64,000 nt of DNA, taken from the NCBI GenBank assembly GCA_000934385.1, contig KN880528.1:1-64000 (forward strand), in the 5' to 3' direction. Of the stretch, positions 55,764-64,000 are shown piece after piece; position 1 is the stretch's first letter, and each line of letters begins with the position of its first letter. This DNA is from Cylindrobasidium torrendii FP15055 ss-10. Lineage: Eukaryota > Basidiomycota > Agaricomycetes > Agaricales > Physalacriaceae. The notes below the pieces were generated by a model that was not told the origin of the DNA, did not search any database, and saw only the letters and a program-made list of their open reading frames with translations. A program made the position numbers and the translations under genes.

Positions 55764-57520
55764 ATGAGCAAACGTCGGCTGAACGACGATGAGGCCAAAA
55801 TCCATCAGGCTGTGCTAGCAGCTCAAAATCATGTATGAACTCGTGTTTGTTTTTCATCTGTCTGGACTCAATGCTAAATACTTGGTGAAGGAATTGAGAG
55901 GCGAAGAATTGAATGGAGTTGTGGTTGATAACAAGAAGCGCGCGGCTGCGCTCAACTTTCTGCTTTCTGTTGGCCTGCTGAAGCCACTTACGGACAAAAA
56001 AGGCGTTATATTCCGTGCAATATCCAAAGGAGACTACAGCTCGTGCGTCCGTGTTCTTTGCCTTTAGGACATGTGGCTCATTTCCATCCAGCACGCAAGG
56101 GCTGAATGCTGAAGAAAACATGGTTTACGACCATATCAAAAGCTCTGCTAACGAGGGTGAGCAGCGCTTCTTTCGTAGAGATTCTCTTCGCCTGAACAAA
56201 CGGATAGGCATCTGGACAAAACACCTGAAGAACAAGACGAACTTGCATCAGACTGTGATTGACCGCTGCATCAAGACTCTGGTGTCCAAGAATCTCATTA
56301 AACGCGTTCCATCCGTTCAAGTGCGTGTGCCGTCGCGCCCGCTACTGAGATCTCATGCTTAGCCTGGCAGCACAATACACGCAAAATATATATGCTTGCT
56401 AGTCTAGAACCTTCCGTGGCATTGACCGGTGGTCCTTGGTACACTGAAAACGAGCTGGATACCGAGTTTATTGACACACTCAAGAAGGCTTGTTTAAAGT
56501 TGATTACGGACATGGTGCGTGAGACTGTATCATCTCAAATCTTTTCCAACCTGTTGTAGACATTCCCAGATAGGCGTGCACTCAACGACGGTCTTCTTTA
56601 CCCCATATCCAATGCTCCGAAGTACCCTACGGCTGGTCATATTCAAAGGGCACTGAAGAAAGCGCGCCTCACTCCGACTGAACTGTCCATAGAACACATT
56701 GAGATGCTTCTGAATGTCCTTGTACTCGATGGTGCTGTCGAAAAAGTGTGCCATCACCTCTGTCCGATCTCACCGAATGCTAATGCCATCCTAGGTGCCT
56801 TCTTTCGGGCTGACGCTCTGGAATCCGGACGCGATAGATGAAGACTCGGACGACGACTCGAAGAAGAAGCGCAAGAAGAAGAAACGGAGATATGACTCCT
56901 CTTCGGACAGCGACGACAGTTCGAGCAGGAAACGGAGCAAAAAGAAGAAGGCAAGGAGGAAGGAGGACAACGACACAGAGTCGGATGACCCAAACGACGA
57001 TGGCCTCGCGACCCCTCCTCCCAAAAAGAAGAAGCGGAGCAAGCGACGGGACGATTCTTCGGACTCTGAGCAAGAATCGAGGCGCAAGCGGCGGAGGCGG
57101 CACAGTGACGACGAGGACACAGCGAGTGATGATGACCGCCGACGCAGTAAGAGCAAGAGCAAGAGCAAGAGCAAGAAGCGGCGGGACGACAGCGACTCGG
57201 GCAGCGATTCAGACGACGACCGGCGTTCGCGGTCAAAGTCACGGTCATCGAAACAGCGACAGTATTCGGCTTCGCCTGCTCCAATGTTGGATGATGGTGA
57301 TGGGAATGTGTATCGTGCTATTCGTCAGGCGGAAGGGCTTTCGTTGGGATGGTCGCAGGCGCCGTGTAGCAAATGCCAATCTTTCGAGTTCTGCAAGGAG
57401 GGAGGGCCGGTCAACCCAACCGCCTGTGCGTACTATGGTGATTGGCTGTTGGGAAAGACGATGGATGACTTGGACGACATAGAAAATGTAGGTCTGGGAA
57501 GCCTATTTGGCGAGACGTAA
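55764..57520 (+). CDS. RPC34: RNA polymerase III subunit RPC6 (RPC34/RPC39)
   Basis: Winged-helix Pol III subunit used in initiation with TFIIIB. Start MSKRRLNDDEAKIHQAVLAA at the ATG at 55764. Exons give LNGVVVDNKKRAAALNFLLS (WH1), ENMVYDHIKSSANEG and GIWTKHLKNKTNLHQTVIDR (WH2), then SLEPSVALTGGPWYTENELD and TPTELSIEHIEMLLNVLVLD. After SFGLTLWNPDAIDEDS comes a Lys/Ser/Asp/Arg-rich insertion of about 150 residues (56830-57270). The conserved C-terminus follows: AIRQAEGLSLGWSQAPCSKC and QSFEFCKEGGPVNPTAC, whose cysteines bind a 4Fe-4S cluster in the family. Stop at 57518-57520. A decayed copy of the last 250 bases lies at 59623-59850. Confidence 0.93.
57151..57176 (+). repeat. AGCAAG microsatellite inside RPC6
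   Basis: Hexamer units AGCAAG repeat in frame, coding the Ser-Lys run SKSKSKSKSK within the low-complexity insertion of RPC6. Slippage here would change the length of the insertion without a frameshift. Confidence 0.7.
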
Positions 57521-57763
57521 AGTTGTCGACATTTTCGGTTGTACCTGTGGGGTATATTTGTGTGGCAATGTAAAAATTAGATAAGTACCCAGATTGTAAG
57601 TGTTCTCGGCGATTTTGACGAGCAATCAGCTATTCATGAAAGCCACACGAAGTGTGGCGCTGTTTGATGAATCATGTAGGTTCAGTTATGATCGGTGGTT
57701 CGATTCTTTGAGCCACTTGAAAGTTGACAGTAAACCACCATCACCCTCATCACTGTCTCTTCA

Positions 57764-59517
57764 ACGAACTTTTCCAGCGGTCCCGGTATGTGGCAGCGAC
57801 ACCGACTTGGCATTCAGCCCACTGATGTCTCATTACAGGGAGCGTTGCCGAATTTGACGCAGCCAGTACTGCCATGTATGACTCGAGCGATTCATTTTCT
57901 CCAGCTCAGCCCGATTTCGTCAGGCAAATACGTTCCCACATCAAGAACCTTCAAACCGAGCTTGATTCACGCAGGACTGCCTTCGAAGCCAGCGTTGCTC
58001 CGCTAGAAGCTCATATCCGGCAATATCAATCCATGCTCTGTCCTTGCCATTCCCTTCCCACTGAGGTTTGGGGAGAAATTTTCAAGTTTGTCCCAACCCT
58101 GCGAAAGTTCACTGAGGAGGATTCCTTCGTAGTCAACATCCATCCCAATTCATCAGAGTATCCTTGGAACATTAGTAGAGTATGCCGCCGCTGGCGCATG
58201 ATCTGCATCACCTCTCCAAATATCTGGAATTCCGTGTCCTTGACAAAGATGGATCGTTTCACCTCTGGCACGAACAGCATACTGTCGGCAGTGCTGGAAA
58301 GAGCGATCACAAGTCCTTCGCTACATATCCGACTGGACTTCACTAGTTTCTCACTCGAGTACCTCCCGACGATGCAGGAATATCTACCTCGCATCACGCA
58401 CCTACACGTAGAAGGCAAGGCAAAGGAGTTTGCCCGTTTGACAACCATTCTCCCTCTTTCCAACCTCCGCGAGCTCACGGTCAGGGTCTTTGCGGCGTGG
58501 TTTTCTTTTAGCGACAACGACTCTGATGACATTGAAAACGAAGACGAAGAAACCGGGTCGCAGTGGGATGACGAGCCATTGGATTGTATGCCAATTCTAC
58601 GCTCGTTTCAGTCTTGTCCGAAGTTGCGTGTTTTGGGGCTCGAGGTGGACATGGATGGAATGTGCGCTGAGGCAGAGCCCATAGATCATGCAGCGCTCAC
58701 ATTCCCATGGTCGCAGCTCGCAGAACTCACGATCTCGTGGCCAAACAACGGCGGTGTTTTGGCTCCATTATACGAGAGCTGCGAAAATCTAGAAAAGCTT
58801 TCGTTCGATGGGTATGCGTACTCTCCAGCATCCCCTCATCACTGGGAGGCCGTCGCTCAGGTTGTGTTGCCGAAACTGTCCTCTTTAGACCTGCAGAACG
58901 TACCTTGGGGGATGCCACAATCATTTGTTTGCCCGTCTCTCGACACTCTGTGCATAGGCAGCATATGCTATGAACCTGATGTCATGGACATGGTTAGCAA
59001 AGCAGGCTCTGTGCGCACCTTGGTACTTGTATTTGACAGTCCCCACAGGGCTACCGGGGCGAGGGGGAATATGGCGTTTAAATTGCTCATGCCTGTGATG
59101 GCGGAGGTGGAGGAGCTCACGATTCGGACGATGGATGAGGATATGATGGATAGCGTCGCAAGAAACATCCATGATCTCGCGCAGCGGACGGACGGAAAGC
59201 TGCTTCTGCCTAGCCTGCGGGCATTCACTCTACACATGACACACTCCTACAATTTTTCCGAGGTGGAATGTCGCTTGACGCGGTTGATCCTCACGATGCT
59301 GACGGCGCGTATGGTGACAGGCTTGAAAGAGGTAAAATTTTCGTTGTGGGACAGCGATGTGTGCCGGAACCGGATGGGATGTCTGCCAGAAGGCATGACT
59401 GATGGGCCTGGATTGGCGGCATCCGCGCTGGTGTGCGGGCTGAATGAGCTGAGGTCAAAGGGATTAAAAGTTACGCTTTTGGTGAACCATGGAGAGGAGT
59501 CGGAGTACTACCTCTGA
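57764..59517 (+). CDS. F-box/LRR-like protein, array copy 1 (start codon mutated?)
   Basis: First of three tandem F-box genes. By homology with copies 2 and 3, exon 1 is the 22 nt 57764-57785 followed by a phase-1 intron to 57838. But its first codon is ACG where the others have ATG. A later in-frame ATG at 57874 (MYDSSDSFSPAQPDF) allows a shorter, intronless protein of 547 residues. After a helical PLEAHIRQYQS segment the F-box reads CPCHSLPTEVWGEIFKFV, then WNISRVCRRWRMICITSP, and Leu-rich repeats follow (PRITHLHVEGKAKEFARL, LSSLDLQNVPWGMPQ, GLKVTLLVNHGEE). Likely an SCF substrate receptor. Either ACG initiation or the downstream ATG is used. Confidence 0.75.
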
Positions 59518-60132
59518 AAGCTGTACGATAGGTTGCTTATTATGCATCGTTCTCTTGGACTGTATTCCCCGTATTTCATTTGAAAGAAGTGCAACTTACT
59601 CGCACTTGAAGAAGGTTGAATGTCCTCCAATGCTGGACAATGGTGATACGATTTAGCAGTGTGTTTATCATGCTATTCGTCAGGCGGAAGGGCTTTCTTT
59701 GGGCTGGTCACAGGCGCCATGTATATACAAGTACCGTACTGGCAGTCGTTTGAGTTGACCCTTAGACTATGGTGATATTGGCTTTTTGGAAAGACAATGG
59801 ATGATTTGGAGGAGAATATAGGGCTAGGAATCCTGTTGAGCGAGACCTAAGTTGTCGATGTTCGCAGTGTATGAATGTAGGGTTTATTTGTGTGGCAATG
59901 AACAACTTAGATGAACTTCCAGGTTGGTTTGAGCTATTATTCATGGTGTTGTCGATAACGAGTCTCTGTTTTGGAAAGGCTCACGAAATGTGGCGCTGTT
60001 GGTTGAAATTCGTCCGTTTGCAGTACTGTAAGTACAGCTGGATGAATTTGGATCGATCAGTTCATGATCGGTGGCTCGATTTTTTGAGATACTTGGCAAC
60101 AAACAACCACCATCCTCATCATTCTCCACTCC
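59518..60132. other. intergenic part of the F-box duplication unit
   Basis: It contains the RPC6-tail fragment and then promoter sequence alignable with that upstream of copies 1 and 3, including a shared GTGGCGCTGTT segment and the GATCGGTGG(T/C)TCGATT block. Confidence 0.6.
59623..59850 (+). pseudogene. decayed copy of the RPC6 3' end
   Basis: These bases align with the last coding part of RPC6 (57275-57522). Shared runs include GCTATTCGTCAGGCGGAAGG, GGGCTTTC(G/T)TTGGG(A/C)TGGTC and CAGGCGCC(A/G)TGTA, then TATGGTGAT(A)TTGGCT, ATGGATGA(T/C)TTGGA and GGCGAGAC-type CGAGACCTAAGTTGTCGA. The Fe-S cysteines are lost, frameshifts and stops (for example GATTTAGC) are present, and the homology continues into the 3' UTR (TTATTTGTGTGGCAATG). 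It therefore is a non-coding passenger of the F-box duplication. Confidence 0.85.
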
Positions 60133-61865
60133 ATGCGCTTTTCCAGCGGCCACGGTAGTTGGCGGTATTGGCCTGGCATTCGACCTACTGAAGTCTCATC
60201 ACAGGGAGTGGTACTGAAGATGCATCAAACAGCGTTCTCTCCATCTCAAGCGACTCGCTTTCCCCAACTCAGCCCGATGTCGTCAAGCAAATACGTTCTC
60301 AAATCATGGACCTTCGAACCGAGCTCGATGCCCGTAGAACTGCCTTCGAAGCAAGTGTTGCTCCGCTAGAAGCTCGTCTCAAACAATATCAATCCATGCT
60401 CTGCCCTTGTCATTCTCTTCCCAATGAAATTTTGGGGGAAATTTTCAAGTTTGTCCCAACCCTGCGATCACCCAGGGAGTATCCCTTCGCAGTCGACATC
60501 CATCCCAAATCATCAGATTTCCCTTGGAACATTAGCAAAGTATGCCGCCGCTGGCGCATAATCTGTATCAGCTCTCCGACTCTCTGGAATTCCGTGGCCC
60601 TGTTGGGCATGGGTCGGTTCACCTCTGGCACGAGCAGCATATTGTCGACAGTGCTGGAAAGAGCAAGAACGAGTCCTTCGCTAGATATCCAACTGGATTT
60701 GACTTATTTCTCACGCGAGTATATCTCGACGATGAAGGAATACATACCTCGCATCACGCGCTTACATGTCGAAGGCACGGCAAAGAAATTTGCCCGCCTG
60801 CCTACCGCTCTTCCTCTTTCCAACCTCCGCGAGCTCACGGTCAAGTTCACTGCATTGCCGTGGGGCCTTGGCGACAACAACTCGGACGACGAAGACGCTG
60901 GGGCGCAGTGGGAAGACGCGCCATTAAATTTTATGCCAATCCTTCGCCAGTTCCAAGACTGTCCGAAGTTGCGTAATCTGGTGTTAGATGTGGTGACGGG
61001 CTGTATGTTTGCCGAGACAGAGCCCATAGACCATGCAACACTCACAATCCCATGGTCACAGCTCACCGATCTCACGATTTCGTGGCCGAACAGCGGGAAT
61101 GTACTGGCTACATTATACGAAAGCTGCACAAGCCTCGAGAGACTTTCGTTCGATGGGTATGGGTACTCGCCGGACCTCCCTGACCGCTGGGAGGTCGCCA
61201 CCCGAATTGTGCTCCCGCAACTATCCTCTTTAGCCCTTCAAAACGTGCCTTGGGGGATGCCACGGTCATTCGTCTGCCCGTCTCTCAACACTCTGCGCAT
61301 AGGCAACATATGCCACGAACCTGATGTTTTGGATATGCTCAGCAAGGCGGGCACTGTGCGCCACTTGATGCTCATGTTCGACTGTCCCGCTCAGGCCGCC
61401 GACGGAACGATGGATGGGGGTATGGCGTTCAAATTGCTTCTTCCCGTTATGGCGGGGGTGAAGGAGCTCACGATCCAGACGACAGATGTTGATAGGGCGC
61501 ACGGCGTCCTTACAGCCATAGATGATCTCTCAAAGAAGATGGACGGAGAGTTGCTTTTGCCCCGTCTGCGGGCATTCAATTTATATATGAGAGCCGGCCA
61601 CAATTTTCGCGAGGTGGAATGTTCCCTCACGCGGTCAATCCTTATGATGTTGGCAGCGCGCATGAAGACAGGCTTAGAGGAGGCAAATTTCTCGTTGTGG
61701 GACAGCCCCAGTGCCCACCTTAACCGAATATTGTATGTACCAAACGACAGGGTTGACGGGCCAGGATTGGCGGGATCCGCGCTGGTAGAAGGGTTGGACG
61801 GGCTGAGGGCAATGGGATTAAAGGTTTCGTTGTTAGTGAACCATGAGTCGGAGTACTATCGTTAG
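60133..61865 (+). CDS. F-box/LRR-like protein, array copy 2
   Basis: Exon 1 is 22 nt from the ATG at 60133 (MRFSSGH plus one base). A phase-1 intron ending CATCACAG leads to GSGTEDASNSVLSISSDSLS, then a helical PLEARLKQYQS segment and the F-box CPCHSLPNEILGEIFKFV and WNISKVCRRWRIICISSP. A series of Leu-rich strands follows: PRITRLHVEGTAKKFARL, WSQLTDLTISWPNSGN, LSSLALQNVPWGMPRSFVCP, GLKVSLLVNHESEYYR. The stop is at 61863-61865. It is close to copies 1 and 3 throughout, with substitutions spread along the LRR region, as expected for duplicated substrate receptors under diversification. Confidence 0.82.
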
Positions 61866-62243
61866 ATATCATAATGCTATCACTGACTATTTAGAATTCG
61901 TAGATACTTTCCCCCTTATTTTACTTCAGAAATCATGCAGTAAGTACGATATGTATCGATATGTTGGATGTCGGACCGCGATCCACGTCCCTATGCACGT
62001 AGAGTATACTTGTGCAACAGTGTACAATCTGAATGAACCCCGGGTTTGGTAAGAGTTATTTATGATGTTGTTCGTGATGAACCGCTTTGTCTTTTGCAAG
62101 ACTCACGAAGTGTGGCGCTCTTGGTTGAAATTCATCCGTTTACTGGATGAATTTAAATCGTTCAGTGCAGTCATGATCGGTGGTTCGATTCTTCAAGACA
62201 CTTGACAGCAAACCACCACCATCCTCGTCGCCCTTCCCAGTCA
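61866..62243. other. intergenic region of the F-box array, before copy 3
   Basis: 378 bp aligning with the promoter regions of copies 1 and 2 (for example CACGAAGTGTGGCGCT and GATCGGTGGTTCGATTCTT). No RPC6 coding remnant is visible here, only faint 3'-UTR-like sequence. Confidence 0.6.
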
Positions 62244-64000
62244 ATGAGCTTTTTCAGCGGTCTCGGTATGTAGGAGCATTGGTTTGGTGCTTGACCTCCT
62301 GAAGCCTCTTTGCAGAGATTGGTGAAGAAGAAGCACCTGATGCTGTTATCTCAAGCGATTCGGCTTCTCCAGCTGAACCCGATGTCGTCGCCCTACTACG
62401 TTCTCGAATCAAGGACCTCGAAGTCGAGCTCGCCGCACGCACAGATACCTTAACGAGCCTTGAAGCTCGTATCCGACAATATGGCCAGAAAACTCTCTGC
62501 CCATTCCATTCCTTGCCTAACGAGGTCCTGGGAGAAATATTCAAGTTCGTGCCCAGGTTGCAAAGATCCAGGGAGGATTCTTTCGCAATCAACATCCATG
62601 CCAAAGCAACCGAGTTCCCTTGGAACGTCAGTAGGGTATGCCGCCGCTGGCGCATGCTCTGCACGAGCTCTGCGAACTTTTGGAATTCTGTGTCCTTGAC
62701 GGGCATGGATCGGTTCACCTCCGGTACGAGCAGCTTGCTGTCGACGGTGCTGGAAAGGACGAGAACAGGAGCTTCGTTGGATGTCCGACTGAATTTGTCG
62801 AATTTCTCACCTGAGTATCTGGATCTCCCGGCGATGCAGGAATGCCTCCCTCGCATCACGCGTTTGGATGTACAAGGGATGACAAGGGAGTTTGCCCGAT
62901 TGACGACCGTGCTCCCGCTTTCCAGCCTCCGCGAGCTCACGGTCAGGTTTCTTGCGGTGTGGATTCCCTTCGGCGACTCGGACGACGAAGAAGACACCAG
63001 GCCGCAGTGGGATGATGATCCATTGGACTGCATGCCCATCCTCCGCCCATTCCAGGCCTGCCCAAACTTGCACAGTCTATCTCTCGACGTGGCGACGGAT
63101 GAGATGTTCGCCGAGACAGAGCCCATCGACCATGCCGCCCTCACATTCCCGTGGTCGCAGCTCACCGAGCTCGCCATTTCCTGGCCGAACGGCGGTGGTG
63201 ATTTAGCCCCATTGTACAAAAGCTGCGAAAGCCTGGAGAAGCTCTCGTTCACTGGGTATGCATACGCTCCCGACGACCCCGAATACTGGGAGGCCAATAC
63301 TGAATCACCCGGCATTGTCGCTTGGCCGACGATTGTGCTGCCACGACTGTCCTATCTCGACCTGCAGAACGTGCCTTGGATGATGCCACAGTCGTTCGTT
63401 TGTGCGTCGCTCGACACGCTGTGCGTAGGCAGCATATGCAACGAGCTGGATTTCGTGAAGATGGTCGACAATTGCAAAGTGGAGGGCGCTGTGCGCAAAT
63501 TGAAGCTGGTATTTGATCGTCCCGAGTCGCTGACTGGGGCGAGGGGCAATGTGTCATTTGAAGCGCTTCTGCCTGTGATGCAAGGGGTGGAGGAGATCAC
63601 GATCCAGACGTTGGATGAGGACGTGATGGACAGCGCCGTGAAAACTATTCACAATCTCTCACAGTGGGCGGATGGAGGAAAGATGCTTCTGCCTTGTCTG
63701 CGGGCGTTCAAGTTACACATGTCGAACCCGTACGATTTTCGTGAAGAGGGATGCAGCTTGACACGGTTGATCCTTACCATGCTGGAGGCGCGCATGGAGA
63801 CAGGGTTGAAGGAGGCGACATTTTCGTTGTGGGACAGCGGAAGTATGTATAGGGACTTGGCGAGCTTTCTTCCTGAAGGCAGAGCTGACGGGCCCGGACT
63901 GGCGGAATCCGCGCTGGTAAAAGGCTTGGATGAGCTGAGGGCAAAGGGATTGAAAGTTTCGTTGTTGGTGAATCATGAAGAGGAGTCGGAGTACTACCTC
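62244..64000 (+). CDS. F-box/LRR-like protein, array copy 3 (cut by window end)
   Basis: Exon 1 is again 22 nt (ATG at 62244, MSFFSGL plus one base), with a GTATGT donor, then an acceptor TTTGCAG joining EIGEEEAPDAVISSDSASPA. The helix KDLEVELAARTDTLTSLEAR precedes the F-box CPFHSLPNEVLGEIFKFV and WNVSRVCRRWRMLCTSSA. The LRR region is followed open to the last base of the window with LKVSLLVNHEEESEYYL, so the stop must come just outside. Compared with copies 1 and 2 it has a short insertion near 63290-63340 (TESPGIVAWPT). No frameshift is seen. Confidence 0.82.

Noticed and set aside
56780..57284. Long minus-strand frames rich in Leu/Ser/Arg/Cys
   Set aside because: Antisense to the charged insertion of RPC6, so their length comes from the repeat composition.
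57600..57763. Possible 5' gene in front of F-box copy 1
   Set aside because: The sequence aligns with the promoters of copies 2 and 3 and has no coding signature.
62254..63315. Long minus-strand frame of 353 codons
   Set aside because: It is the antisense shadow of F-box copy 3, whose plus-strand frame has the F-box and LRR motifs.

Overview
The window is nuclear DNA from a filamentous basidiomycete, most likely an Agaricomycete. Nearly every gene is broken by short introns (about 45-70 nt, GTRNGT...YAG). Gene spacing is about 2 kb, intergenic gaps are often under 300 bp, and the accessory genes are typical of mushroom-forming fungi: F-box proteins of the 'CPxHSLPxEVxxEIF' type, BTB/POZ proteins and a Zn2Cys6 regulator. 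I saw no rRNA, convincing tRNA, CRISPR array, transposon or virus. CDS coordinates run from start codon to stop codon and include introns. Exon joins were worked out by eye.

Layout. 0-10 kb: the 3' tail of an unknown gene, a membrane-anchored coiled-coil protein, a WKF-domain protein (-), the Golgi GTPase ARL1 (+), a gap of 1.4 kb, a DUF1917/Bles03-like protein (+) and the NuA4 subunit EPL1 (+). 10-16 kb: a TauD-like dioxygenase (-) divergent from an UNC93-like transporter (+), then an F-box gene (-) divergent from the microtubule protein CLASP (15.7-20.1 kb, +). 20-31 kb: a Ser/Pro-rich unknown (+), a RING-CH ubiquitin ligase (-), a membrane protein (-), NC2-beta (-) divergent from SmF (+), a selenoprotein-W-like Rdx protein (-) divergent from the AAA ATPase TRIP13/Pch2 (+), and ceramide glucosyltransferase (-). 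31-50 kb, all +: acetylornithine aminotransferase, 5-aminolevulinate synthase, an acyl-CoA dehydrogenase, nuclear poly(A)-binding protein, mitochondrial ribosomal protein bL19m, an Ivy1-like BAR protein, two tandem BTB genes, a Zn2Cys6 factor and an aldo-keto reductase. 51-57.5 kb: mitochondrial aspartyl-tRNA synthetase (-), two small membrane proteins (-) and the RNA polymerase III subunit RPC6 (+). 57.6-64 kb: three tandem F-box genes (+), the last cut by the window end.

Most of the window is conserved housekeeping sequence and I see no operon-like pathway. The accessory features are the F-box array, the BTB pair and perhaps the dioxygenase/transporter pair. The most interesting structure is the F-box array. 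A decayed copy of the RPC6 3' end lies between F-box copies 1 and 2, which shows that the duplicated unit included the tail of the neighbouring essential gene. All four F-box genes begin with a coding exon of exactly 22 nt. In the first array copy the ancestral ATG reads ACG.
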